A stretch of 64,000 nucleotides of DNA, from positions 1,302,001 through 1,366,000 of the forward strand of contig CP085323.1 of the NCBI GenBank assembly GCA_022870745.1. The letters run 5' to 3'. Below the pieces are notes generated by a model. That model saw only the letters and a program-made list of their open reading frames with translations, made no database searches and was not told where the DNA came from. Of this stretch, positions 17,823 to 28,605 are shown in pieces. Source of the stretch: Silvibacterium acidisoli (GTDB lineage Bacteria; Acidobacteriota; Terriglobia; Terriglobales; Acidobacteriaceae). The number at the start of each line of letters is the position of its first letter. Position 1 is the stretch's first letter. Both the position numbers and the translations under genes were made by a program.

Positions 17823-20072
17823 ATGGCAACCGCGCAGAGCGCTCCGCTCACCCACGAGCGAGAACCGGAATTGTTTGCGGATAAATTCCGTGAACTGCTG
17901 GACACCGTGCGGGCCAATCGCCCCAGCGACGACCTGGAAATCATTCGTAAAGCATGGGATTTCTGCCTCGAACACCATCGCGGGCAGCTGCGCGCCTCGG
18001 GCGAACCCTATGTTTTACACCCTCTTGAAGTTGCGCTGGTCCTGTCTGAAATGAAGCTGGATTCGACGGCCATTGCAGCAGGCCTGCTTCACGACGCCGT
18101 CGAAGACACCCCGGTCACCACCGCCGACATCACCGCCAAATTTGGCGAACAGGTCGCGCACATCGTCGAGGGCGTGACCAAGATCGACAAAATCCAGTTC
18201 GCGAATCGCGAAGACCGCCAGGCGGAAAATGTCCGCAAGATGCTGCTGGCCATGGTCTCGGACGTTCGTGTGGTCATCATCAAGCTGGCCGACCGTCTGC
18301 ACAACATGCGGACGCTCCAGCACCTTGCGCCGGAAAAACAGCAGAACATCGCCCGCGAAACCCTGGATATTTACGCGCCGCTCGCCCACCGCCTGGGCAT
18401 GGGCAAAGTGCGCGGCGAGCTTGAGGACCTGGCCTTCCGCTACGTCGACCCGTTCACCTACGAGCAGGTTCACGAAGCCGTGGAAGAGCGCCGTACCGAG
18501 GGCGAAGAGTTTCTCTCCGGCGTAGAAGCGCTGCTGCAGGAGAAACTCGAAGAGAACAACATCAAGGCGCGCGTCGAATGGCGCATCAAGCGCCTGTACA
18601 GCATCAATCAGAAGCTGCAGAAGTCGAAGATCTCCGTCGACCAGGTCTATGATCTGCTGGCTCTGCGTGTGATCACCAGCAGCGTGCAGGACTGTTACGC
18701 CGTCTTCGGCCTGATTCACAGCATCTGGCGGCCGGTTCCGGGCCGCATCAAGGACTTCATCGCCATGCCCCGCCCCAACCTCTACCAATCGCTGCACACG
18801 ACAGTGATGGGCGAGGCCGGGCATCAGTTCGAGGTACAGATCCGCACCGAGGAGATGCACCGCATCGCCGAGGAAGGCATCGCTGCGCACTGGAAATACA
18901 AGGCCGGCGGCTCGCCCATCAGCGCCCGCGATGAGCAGCGTCTGGCATGGGTTCGCCAGCTGGTCGAGTGGCAGCGGGAGATGACCGATCCCAACGAATT
19001 CCTCTCGACTCTGAAGATCGATCTCTATCCCGAAGAGGTTTACACCTTCACACCTAAGGGCAAGGTGGTCGTACTTCCGGCAGATGCCAGCCCGCTCGAC
19101 TTCGCCTACTCCATTCACACCGAGGTCGGTAACAGCTGTGTCGGCGCCAAGGTCAACGGGCGCATGGTTCCGCTGCGCTCGAAGCTGCGCAATGGCGACA
19201 TCGTCGAAGTCGTCACGCAGAATGGCCACACCCCCAGCCGCGACTGGCTGAGCTTCGTAAAGAGCTCGCGCGCCCGCAACAAGATCAAGCATTGGCTCAA
19301 TGAGCACCAGCGTGAACGCGCCATTGAAATCGGCCGCAAACTGCTGGAGCGCGAGGCCCGTAAATACAAAGTCAGCCTCTCCAAATTCAACGAGTCCGAC
19401 TTCGAGCGCATCGCTACCGAATACTCGCTGGCAACGCCGAATGACCTGATGGCGTCCATCGGATTCGGCAAATACTCCGCGCGGCAGGTGCTCAACCGCA
19501 TTAGCCCTGGAGCCATTGGACAGCCCGCTCCTGCGCCTGAGCACGAGCCGCACACCGATCCCGGCTCGGAAGCCGTCAAGCGCGTTTCTGCGGCCTCGAG
19601 CGGCGCCGATTCCCTGCAGGTCGAGGGACAGAACGAGCTGCTCGTCTACCGCGCGCGCTGTTGTAACCCGATTCGCGGCGAAGAGATTATCGGCTACGTC
19701 ACGCGTGGCAAAGGCGTCGCCGTTCACGCGCGTAGCTGTTCAAATGTGCAGAACCTGCTCTATGAGTCTGACCGCCGCATCTCTGTGGAGTGGGCGCGTC
19801 CCGCGGACGAAGCCGTGGGACGCAAGCAGACCTACCCGGTCAAGCTCACCGTCTTCTGCGATGACCGTACCGGCATGCTGAAGGAACTTACCGCCATCAT
19901 CAGTGACGAGGACACCAACATCCGCACGGTCGACTCCCGCCCCGGCCCCAACGATGATGCCATCGTCGAATTCGTCGTCGAAACACAGGACGTCCGCCAC
20001 CTCACCCGCCTCGTCCAGGGCATGCGCCGGGTACCAGGTGTCCGTGAAGTACAACGCTCCCAAAAACTCTGA
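17823..20072 (+). CDS. rel: Bifunctional (p)ppGpp synthetase/hydrolase
   Basis: A 749-residue RelA/SpoT homologue. The hydrolase HD domain carries H66 and H90-D91 in LLHDAVEDT. The synthetase domain has YQSLHTTVMG and the RxKD-type motif RIKD, the form found in bifunctional enzymes rather than the EXDD of synthetase-only RelA. A TGS domain (VYTFTPKGKVVVLP) and helical region follow, then a zinc-finger/RIS-like part with RCCNPI, and a C-terminal ACT domain. It controls the stringent response and is probably the only long Rel of the organism. Confidence 0.95.
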   Translation: MATAQSAPLTHEREPELFADKFRELLDTVRANRPSDDLEIIRKAWDFCLEHHRGQLRASGEPYVLHPLEVALVLSEMKLDSTAIAAGLLHDAVEDTPVTTADITAKFGEQVAHIVEGVTKIDKIQFANREDRQAENVRKMLLAMVSDVRVVIIKLADRLHNMRTLQHLAPEKQQNIARETLDIYAPLAHRLGMGKVRGELEDLAFRYVDPFTYEQVHEAVEERRTEGEEFLSGVEALLQEKLEENNIKARVEWRIKRLYSINQKLQKSKISVDQVYDLLALRVITSSVQDCYAVFGLIHSIWRPVPGRIKDFIAMPRPNLYQSLHTTVMGEAGHQFEVQIRTEEMHRIAEEGIAAHWKYKAGGSPISARDEQRLAWVRQLVEWQREMTDPNEFLSTLKIDLYPEEVYTFTPKGKVVVLPADASPLDFAYSIHTEVGNSCVGAKVNGRMVPLRSKLRNGDIVEVVTQNGHTPSRDWLSFVKSSRARNKIKHWLNEHQRERAIEIGRKLLEREARKYKVSLSKFNESDFERIATEYSLATPNDLMASIGFGKYSARQVLNRISPGAIGQPAPAPEHEPHTDPGSEAVKRVSAASSGADSLQVEGQNELLVYRARCCNPIRGEEIIGYVTRGKGVAVHARSCSNVQNLLYESDRRISVEWARPADEAVGRKQTYPVKLTVFCDDRTGMLKELTAIISDEDTNIRTVDSRPGPNDDAIVEFVVETQDVRHLTRLVQGMRRVPGVREVQRSQKL

Positions 20073-20391
20073 GTGACTGGCCGTCACGGGCGTTCGCGCT
20101 TCGCGCCTTCCTTGCCTAAAGAGTGCTGGCCCTCCCTTTGGTCGGGATCGATAGCCCTCTTTGTCATTCCGAACACCGCATCTTGTTGTCATTTCGAGCC
20201 CTGCTTTCTGGGGGATGTCGGCGGAGTGGAACTGCGAATTCCTGCGCTTCGTTAGGAATGACAGACACCCGGCTTCCTTTGCGGCTTCTCTTTGCGAACC
20301 TTGGCGCTCTTTCGGTGAAAAAAGCGCGCCCTCAGGAAAGACAACAAAACAGGATTTGCCAGCCCGCCCCTCTTCCCAGCAAAATCAGACC
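20073..20391. repeat. Non-coding gap carrying interspersed-repeat sequence
   Basis: About 320 bases between rel and ridA. The segment 20162-20263 is bounded by TGTCATTCC and its exact inverse GGAATGACA. A second segment (20271-20317) contains the phrase CTTTGCGGCTTCTCTTTGCG, similar to repeats scattered through many soil bacterial genomes. A long frame across it reads into ridA but has no protein-like content. Confidence 0.6.
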
Positions 20392-20778
20392 ATGAAGACA
20401 GCCATTTCGACCTCCAAGGCTCCCGCTGCGATCGGCCCCTACTCGCAGGCGATCAAGATCGGCGATTTCGTCTACACCTCCGGGCAGATCGCCCTCGATC
20501 CTGCAAACGGACAGATCGTTCCCGGCAGCGTGGCGGAACAAACGGTACGCGTGTTCGAAAACCTGAAGGCGGTGCTCGAAGAGGCTGGGGCCAGCCTGGG
20601 AAGCGTTGTAAAGACGCTCGTCTTTTTGAAGGACATGAACGATTTCGCCGCGATGAATGCGGTTTACGGAAAGTATCTGGCTCCCGAAGGCGCGATTCCC
20701 CCCGCCCGTTCGACGGTTGAAGTTGCAAGGCTGCCCAAGGATGCGCTGGTTGAAATCGAAGTGATCGCCCGGGTGTAA
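20392..20778 (+). CDS. ridA: RidA-family enamine/imine deaminase
   Basis: A 128-residue YjgF/YER057c/UK114 protein. It begins [20 protein letters not shown], carries [12 protein letters not shown], the catalytic-site arginine in [13 protein letters not shown], and the final glutamate [10 protein letters not shown]. RidA clears reactive 2-aminoacrylate-type enamines made by PLP enzymes and protects other PLP enzymes. I use ATG 20392; the in-frame extension back to 20161 runs over an interspersed repeat and is not protein-like. Confidence 0.94.
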   Translation: MKTAISTSKAPAAIGPYSQAIKIGDFVYTSGQIALDPANGQIVPGSVAEQTVRVFENLKAVLEEAGASLGSVVKTLVFLKDMNDFAAMNAVYGKYLAPEGAIPPARSTVEVARLPKDALVEIEVIARV

Positions 20779-20820
20779 CAACTGGGCTCCGAATTCATCT
20801 AACAAATGAAAGGTGGATGT

Positions 20821-21261
20821 ATGACGGAAACGAAGACAACTGCCCCGGTAGAGAAGGTTCACAAGACAGACGAAGAGTGGAGGGCGCAGCTGACGCCCGA
20901 GCAGTATTACATCACCCGCCAGAAAGGTACGGAGCCGGCGTTTTCCGGCGCCCTGTACAAGAACCACGAAAACGGCGTGTACCATTGCGTGGCCTGCAAT
21001 GCCCCGCTCTTCACCTCAGACACGAAGTACGAGTCCGGCAGCGGATGGCCCAGCTTCTGGACGCCGGTTTCGGATCATGCGGTGGAAGAACACGAAGATA
21101 ACAGCCACGGGATGCGGAGGATTGAAGCCACCTGCGCAAAATGCGGTGCCCACCTTGGCCACATCTTTCCCGATGGACCCAAACCGAGCGGTCTGCGCTA
21201 CTGCATCAATTCCGCTTCGCTGAACTTTGAGAAGGCGGAACAAGGGGAGAAGGCAAAATAA
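20821..21261 (+). CDS. msrB: Peptide methionine-(R)-S-oxide reductase MsrB
   Basis: A 146-residue MsrB. The zinc-binding cysteine pairs are CVAC and CAKC, the substrate motif is SGSGWPSFW, and the catalytic cysteine is in [11 protein letters not shown]. No signal peptide is seen, so it is a cytoplasmic repair enzyme for oxidised methionine. The start at 20821 has AAAGGTGG upstream. It follows ridA by 42 bases and ends at a strong hairpin. Confidence 0.95.
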   Translation: MTETKTTAPVEKVHKTDEEWRAQLTPEQYYITRQKGTEPAFSGALYKNHENGVYHCVACNAPLFTSDTKYESGSGWPSFWTPVSDHAVEEHEDNSHGMRRIEATCAKCGAHLGHIFPDGPKPSGLRYCINSASLNFEKAEQGEKAK

Positions 21262-21292
21262 AAAGCGGGACGCGTGAGCGTCCCGCTTTTCG
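21261..21292. terminator. Bidirectional intrinsic terminator between msrB and rpmB
   Basis: A perfect 13-bp stem AAAAGCGGGACGC/GCGTCCCGCTTTT with loop GTGA (21261-21290) lies between the convergent msrB and rpmB genes. T tracts occur on both strands. Confidence 0.92.
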
Positions 21293-21307
21293 GTTTTAGG
21301 CCGGAAG

Positions 21308-21496
21308 TTAGGCCTTTACGACTTTGCCACTCTTGATGCAGCTGGTGCAGACGCGCAGCTTGCGGTTGCCGCCCTCGACCTTGGCCTTGACCGGGCGGAG
21401 GTTGACACTCCAGCGACGGCGGGTGGTGTTGTGCGCGTGCGAGATATTGTTACCGAACTGCGGACCTTTGCCGCAAACCTGACAGACCTGTGCCAT
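21308..21496 (-). CDS. rpmB: 50S ribosomal protein L28
   Basis: A 62-residue L28 starting MAQVCQVCGKGP, with CxxC pairs in CQVC and CTSC, so it is the zinc-binding (C+) form. The signature HAHNTTRRRW is present. The start at 21496 has GGAG six bases upstream; an in-frame upstream ATG at 21529 would add 11 unconserved residues. It is transcribed alone and convergent with msrB. Confidence 0.95.
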   Translation of the reverse strand: MAQVCQVCGKGPQFGNNISHAHNTTRRRWSVNLRPVKAKVEGGNRKLRVCTSCIKSGKVVKA

Positions 21497-21529
21497 ACGA
21501 AACTCCAAAACCTGTAGTTGTTCGTTCAA

Positions 21530-21875
21530 ACCGGCCCGCTATCTCATCGTCGCTTGCGGCACGCGGCCGGCGAACAGAGCGGACGGGCAGACAGGACATA
21601 GGTCCACCCTTGGTGACGAATACTCAGTGTAACCTAAGAGAGCGCGGCCTTCAACGCCATTCCATGAATTTCGGTTTTTTGGTGCGGAATCAATTGACCT
21701 CGGGGCGCAGGCCCGATAAACTTATCTAGTTTGGCGATTCTGCCGATCGCTCTGCAGTGTCCGTGGCGCCGACAAGGCGCAGAAGACAGATACGGACCCG
21801 GCTGCATGGGAGCGACGTGACTCCGCCCAGCCCAGGATTAAGTTTTTCGCGTTCCCTATGAACGCTGGAGGAAGT
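21530..21875. other. Divergent gap between rpmB and rplU
   Basis: About 345 bases without a gene. It holds the promoter of rplU-rpmA (21694-21722) and presumably that of rpmB on the other strand. The leader of rplU from about 21730 to 21875 is long (about 145 bases), so a leader-based control of L21 is possible but no conserved structure could be identified by eye. Confidence 0.45.
21694..21722 (+). promoter_or_regulatory. Sigma-70-type promoter of rplU-rpmA
   Basis: TTGACC (21694-21699) and TAAACT (21717-21722) are separated by exactly 17 bases, upstream of the ribosomal operon. Confidence 0.6.
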
Positions 21876-22202
21876 ATGTACGCGGTTATCCGTACCGGTG
21901 GTAAGCAATATCGTGTCGCCCCGGGCGACGTAGTCAAGGTTGAGACGGTCGCTGCCGGCGAAAACGGCGCGGTCGAGTTTGCCGACGTTCTGGCCTTCTC
22001 AGGCGAGAACGGCATCACCCAGCCGGAATCGGCCAAGGTGGTCGGCACGGTTCTGAACGAGGGACGCGCTCCCAAGATCCTGGTCTTCCACTACAAGCGG
22101 AAGAAGCAGTACAAGAAGATGCAGGGTCACCGTCAGGACTACTCCCAGGTTCGGATCGATTCGATCCAGGTCGATGGGAACACCTACAGCGCAGCCAAGT
22201 AG
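21876..22202 (+). CDS. rplU: 50S ribosomal protein L21
   Basis: A 108-residue L21. It begins MYAVIRTGGKQYRV and ends with the family HRQDYSQVRIDSI block. The start at 21876 has a strong GGAGGA five bases upstream. It forms the standard rplU-rpmA operon with L27, 30 bases downstream. Confidence 0.96.
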   Translation: MYAVIRTGGKQYRVAPGDVVKVETVAAGENGAVEFADVLAFSGENGITQPESAKVVGTVLNEGRAPKILVFHYKRKKQYKKMQGHRQDYSQVRIDSIQVDGNTYSAAK

Positions 22203-22232
22203 GCGCGTGGATTTCGATTAAAGGATTGAATC

Positions 22233-22496
22233 ATGGCACATAAAAAAGGTCTTGGAAGTTCAAAAAACGGCCGCGACTCTAACGCGCAGCGACTCGGCGT
22301 CAAGGCATTCGGCGGCCAGCTCGTCACCGGCGGCTCCATCATCGTTCGTCAGCGTGGAACACCGCTCAAGCCGGGCCTGAACGTCGGCCGCGGCAGCGAC
22401 GACACCCTCTTCGCGAAGGTCGACGGCTACGTCAAGTTCATCGACCGTGGCCGCACCGGCCGCTTCGTCGCAGTCGAGCCCGTCGCAGCAGAGTAA
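22233..22496 (+). CDS. rpmA: 50S ribosomal protein L27
   Basis: An 87-residue L27 starting [16 protein letters not shown], with [10 protein letters not shown] in the middle. The N-terminus begins directly with the mature arm that reaches the peptidyl-transferase centre, so no N-terminal cleavage extension (as in Firmicutes) is present. It is the second gene of the L21-L27 operon. Confidence 0.96.
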   Translation: MAHKKGLGSSKNGRDSNAQRLGVKAFGGQLVTGGSIIVRQRGTPLKPGLNVGRGSDDTLFAKVDGYVKFIDRGRTGRFVAVEPVAAE

Positions 22497-22519
22497 CCTC
22501 CCGCAGGCACTGAAAACAC

Positions 22520-22556
22520 GAATAGCCCCGGCCAGGCCGGGGCTATTCTCATTTCA
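22520..22556 (+). terminator. Hairpin terminator after rpmA
   Basis: A long GC-rich inverted repeat GAATAGCCCCGGCC / GGCCGGGGCTATTC (22520-22533 with 22535-22548) follows the operon. The T tract after it is weak (TCTCATTTC). Confidence 0.75.
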
Positions 22557-22637
22557 AAACGCCGATAAAAATGGCATTCCAAACAACTTGAGGACTCGGG
22601 AATCCGCACCTGCGCCGACGGCCCGGACGGCCAGTCC

Positions 22638-23525
22638 TCAGTTGTTGACGCTGATGGAGTTCTTGGTCAGGACTTTGTCGACTACGCCTTCCACATCCTG
22701 CAGGAAGAAGGCCTGCGACTGGCCCACCGCAACATGCGGCGTGCTGTGGCCAAGCGCTTTGGCGATTTCGTTCCAGCGGATCAGCGGCGAGGACACAGGC
22801 AATGTCTCGGCGCTCAAAGCCATCTCCGACTGGGGAGCCAGGAAGTATCCCGTCCAGATCAGGAAAGTAACGGTGGTGGCGGCCTGAAGAATAAGGTTTT
22901 CTGTCGAGTAGATCGGGTGATGCTTGAGCAGCATGAGGACGGGAAGAATCATCTCCCAGATAGCCTGCACGCCAAAACCGAGGCCGATCCCGAAAAGCTG
23001 GCTGCGGAAGGAGTGCCCCAGGCTCTGGACAGTCAGCGCCAGGAACGCCAGCAGGCAAAGCTCCATGATGCTGATGCAGCGCATCAGCTCCACGGCAATA
23101 AACGGCAGCTTGAGTCCGCCGTTCAGCGCCGGAAGGGCGACGGCGCCGAGGGTGATCACGACCGAGGCCACACTGACCCACCGGAATGCCACCATTCCCA
23201 AACGGCTGAGATCGGGAACCGGCCGCATCAATTCGTGGAAGACTTCCTGTACGACAAAGAAGATCGCAACGGTGCAAAGAATGTAGGAAGACCAGTAGCC
23301 GTAAAAGTAAACCATCGTCTGCGTCCGCTCACTGATTGCCATATAACGATCGGCATTGAGCGTCAACAGCAGGGCGACACACGAAAAGAGCCGCAGCGAC
23401 AGGTAGGTGATCATCGCTGGAAAGCGACGGGCGAGCCCCACACGCAACGCCGCCAACAGCGCCAGCAGGTTAAGTGCCGGCTCTGCAAAAGTAAGGCCTT
23501 GGAGTGTGAGGCTTGTCCAGTTCAT
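22638..23525 (-). CDS. Multi-pass (about 7 TM) membrane protein, acidobacterial, unknown function
   Basis: A 295-residue protein with about seven hydrophobic segments, among them LALLAALRVGL, YLSLRLFSCVALLL, SYILCTVAIFFVVQEVF, VASVVITLGAVALPAL, CISIMELCLLAFLALTV, LFGIGLGFGVQAIWEMILPVLML and ILQAATTVTFLIWTGYF. A cytoplasmic tail of about 60 residues follows. I recognise the type as a conserved acidobacterial membrane protein that occurs in multiple copies, but no function is established. The gene lies 104 bases downstream of a 61-residue exported peptide on the same strand, which raises the possibility of a peptide-receptor or peptide-exporter pairing. Confidence 0.75.
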   Translation of the reverse strand: MNWTSLTLQGLTFAEPALNLLALLAALRVGLARRFPAMITYLSLRLFSCVALLLTLNADRYMAISERTQTMVYFYGYWSSYILCTVAIFFVVQEVFHELMRPVPDLSRLGMVAFRWVSVASVVITLGAVALPALNGGLKLPFIAVELMRCISIMELCLLAFLALTVQSLGHSFRSQLFGIGLGFGVQAIWEMILPVLMLLKHHPIYSTENLILQAATTVTFLIWTGYFLAPQSEMALSAETLPVSSPLIRWNEIAKALGHSTPHVAVGQSQAFFLQDVEGVVDKVLTKNSISVNN

Positions 23526-23629
23526 TCGTTTACCTAAACAGAATAAGAATAGCCCGATTAGGGCGGCATCTCAATCACCGTTTAGAGCTTCCTTTACAAC
23601 CTTCGTGCTACCGGATCAAAAAGGATCGC

Positions 23630-23815
23630 CTAGCGTCCCCGGATGTTGCAGGTCTGGGTGGGATCGCAGACCGGCATCGGGAGAGCTGCGGAGACAGCCT
23701 GACGGCTGACAGGAGCATGGTTCACCGGTACGGAGACCGAGTGGCTCAGGGCAACGGCGGCAATGGTGGCGGAAAAAACGGAGGACAGGATGGCGAACTT
23801 CGTCGCTGTTTTCAT
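23630..23815 (-). CDS. Small exported peptide with C-terminal Cys pair
   Basis: A 61-residue frame from ATG 23815, with GAGG about ten bases upstream. The N-terminus is a good signal peptide (MKTATKFAILSS... to about residue 24). The mature part is about 37 residues and ends PMPVCDPTQTCNIRGR, with two cysteines five apart in a Pro-rich segment that could form a disulfide loop. No family is recognised. It is the upstream partner of the multi-pass membrane protein, 104 bases away on the same strand. Confidence 0.65.
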   Translation of the reverse strand: MKTATKFAILSSVFSATIAAVALSHSVSVPVNHAPVSRQAVSAALPMPVCDPTQTCNIRGR

Positions 23816-26745
<2,930 letters not shown>

Positions 26746-26763
26746 CTCGTCCTTTCACGACCC

Positions 26764-26793
26764 GCACGGCCCGGACACTTGTCCGGGCCGTGC
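26764..26793 (+). terminator. GC-rich hairpin after gyrB
   Basis: A perfect 13-bp stem GCACGGCCCGGAC/GTCCGGGCCGTGC with loop ACTT. There is no real T tract, so termination efficiency is uncertain; it ends 20 bases before the next gene. Confidence 0.65.
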
Positions 26794-26812
26794 GCCGTTT
26801 GCAGACAGGTGC

Positions 26813-27538
26813 ATGGCAAATCTATCTCTCTTCACCGACGACCGTATCGTGCGCCTGCACGATGCGCTGCTTGTTGAATATGGACCGCCTCCGGTGCGCG
26901 AGCCATGGCCGCCGCTGCGCCAGTTTGTCTACTCCATGCTGTCATCGCGTACAAAAACAGAAGTGTCCCACGAAGTGCTTTACGCGCTGGAGCGGTACTT
27001 CGGCACGTGGGAGAAGGTACGGGACGCGTCCTACGAAGAAGTCCTGCGAATTGTAACCCCCGCAACCTTCCCCGAGGCCAAGGCCCGGGATCTGCAGAAG
27101 GCGCTGCGCCGCATCACGCGTCAGAATCATGGCCAGTTGAATCTAGATTTTCTGCATGGCCAGCCGGAATCACGCATTCGCAAGTGGCTGGAAAGCTTCG
27201 ACGGAGTAGGGCCGAAGACCAGTGCCGCAGTGGTGAACTTCAGCACTATCCGTAACTCGGCGCTGGTGATCGACTCGCACCATCAACGCATTGCGGAGCG
27301 GCTGCACTTTGTAACCGAGGGGACTCCGGCCAAAGTCACGGAAGAGAAGTTAAGGGAAATGGCTCCGGCAGATTGGGGTCCGGAGATGCTCGACGACCAT
27401 CACAGGCTTGTTAAGCTGCACGGACAACAACGCTGCACGAAGCTCGATTTCGAGCGCAACTGCGGGAAGTGTCCGCTGCTAGACATGTGTCCTACCGGTG
27501 AAAACATTATTTCTAGCCGTGGCATGCGAAGGAGCTAA
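26813..27538 (+). CDS. Endonuclease III-like HhH-GPD DNA glycosylase
   Basis: A 241-residue base-excision repair glycosylase/lyase. The helix-hairpin-helix FDGVGPKTSAAVV contains the catalytic-type lysine, and the catalytic aspartate is in LVIDSHHQR. A C-terminal cysteine cluster CTKLDFERNC-GK-C-PLLDM-C resembles the [4Fe-4S] loop of Nth, but the first spacing is 8 residues instead of the usual 6. Substrates may be oxidised pyrimidines or mismatched thymine. It lies downstream of gyrB. Confidence 0.82.
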   Translation: MANLSLFTDDRIVRLHDALLVEYGPPPVREPWPPLRQFVYSMLSSRTKTEVSHEVLYALERYFGTWEKVRDASYEEVLRIVTPATFPEAKARDLQKALRRITRQNHGQLNLDFLHGQPESRIRKWLESFDGVGPKTSAAVVNFSTIRNSALVIDSHHQRIAERLHFVTEGTPAKVTEEKLREMAPADWGPEMLDDHHRLVKLHGQQRCTKLDFERNCGKCPLLDMCPTGENIISSRGMRRS

Positions 27539-27571
27539 AGGACTTTTCTCGCGACTTGCTACCGTGCGTCG

Positions 27572-28324
27572 TTAGTCTTCTGCAAGATGTTTCCAATATC
27601 GAGCTGGTTCCTCCAGTATTCCGCGAGTGATCTGATAGTGAGACGTTTCCTCAAGATTGATTTCGCGCAGAACACCCTCGTCGAAACTCACAATTTGAGC
27701 ATCAGGATAAGTCATCAAGATCGGCGAATGCGTAGCAATCAGGAATCGCGAATTTCCTTCCGATACTAATCCGCGAATCATGGCAAGTAATGAAAGTTGT
27801 CGCTGTGGCGATAACGCGGACTCAGGCTCGTCCAGTAGAAAAAGACCTGCTTGGATACGATTTTGAAGAATCGCCAGGAAAGCTTCGCCGTGAGAACGAG
27901 TATGCAGGGAGCGGCCCCCGTAGAGTCGGTAAGGATCACCGAAGAAAAGAGGATCCTTTTTTCTCGTGTCCAGCAGAGAGGCAAAGTGCGCCGCGAACTC
28001 AGCCCGGAGAAAGAATCCATCGCGCGGCTGCCGGCGAAAAGATGGGCGTAGTACGTGAGACAGCGCGCTGTCCTGCTCAGGCGCATGACTACCTTGAAGT
28101 TCACTCCTGCTGCCACCTGAAACGGGCAGTTTGCTAAGAGCCGCGATGGCTTCCAGCAAAGTCGACTTGCCAGTCCCGTTCTCTCCGACGAAGAATGTCA
28201 CCAGCTTGTGAAACATCAAATCAAGATTCGGAATAAAGGGAAGATCGAAAGGAAACTCTCTGGATGCAGGAAATCGCTCCTTCATCGCTTTCACTTCGAG
28301 CAGATATGGGACCGTCATTTCCAT
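27572..28324 (-). CDS. AAA-type ATPase (SMC/RecF-like, predicted)
   Basis: A 250-residue ABC-class ATPase of the AAA_21/AAA_23 type. Walker A is GENGTGKST (near residue 47), a signature-like SHGEAFLAIL precedes Walker B LFLLDEPESALS, and the switch histidine is in IATHSPILM. There is no membrane or permease segment. Such stand-alone ATPases are found in housekeeping contexts and in defence modules; here no effector gene is adjacent, so no defence role is claimed. Confidence 0.85.
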   Translation of the reverse strand: MEMTVPYLLEVKAMKERFPASREFPFDLPFIPNLDLMFHKLVTFFVGENGTGKSTLLEAIAALSKLPVSGGSRSELQGSHAPEQDSALSHVLRPSFRRQPRDGFFLRAEFAAHFASLLDTRKKDPLFFGDPYRLYGGRSLHTRSHGEAFLAILQNRIQAGLFLLDEPESALSPQRQLSLLAMIRGLVSEGNSRFLIATHSPILMTYPDAQIVSFDEGVLREINLEETSHYQITRGILEEPARYWKHLAED

Positions 28325-28605
28325 TTGTGCAGAATACGCCGGGCGAGCACAAAACTGTTTCCATCTGAAATTCCATAATCTTGCTTGGGGGAACTAGAAG
28401 ATGATCCGCATTCTCGCGCCCAGCAGTGCGGTGCTACATGCCTTATCCGCGTGGGTGAGAGAGATAAACACCTCTACGCTCGTAGTCCGACGCAGCCGGC
28501 AGCAGCTTTTGACGACGCCTTTCGGGCAGCTTTTCTCTGACTCACCTGTACTTTGTTTTTCTGAAGACGCTGATACGACGGAGGCATTACCCTGAAGATC
28601 CAAGT

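Noticed and set aside
18015-19727. Reverse frame of 570 codons opposite rel
   Set aside because: Shadow of rel caused by high third-position GC; no conserved motifs.
20161-20391. N-terminal extension of RidA
   Set aside because: The extra 77 residues are translated repeat DNA; RidA family proteins start at the chosen ATG.
27572-28324. AAA ATPase as part of a defence island (OLD/RecF-like)
   Set aside because: No nuclease, toxin or other defence gene is adjacent; neighbours are repair and housekeeping genes.
28401-28595. 64-codon frame upstream of the amidase
   Set aside because: A weak GGGGGA precedes it, but the translation has no signal, domain or helix pattern; possibly leader RNA.
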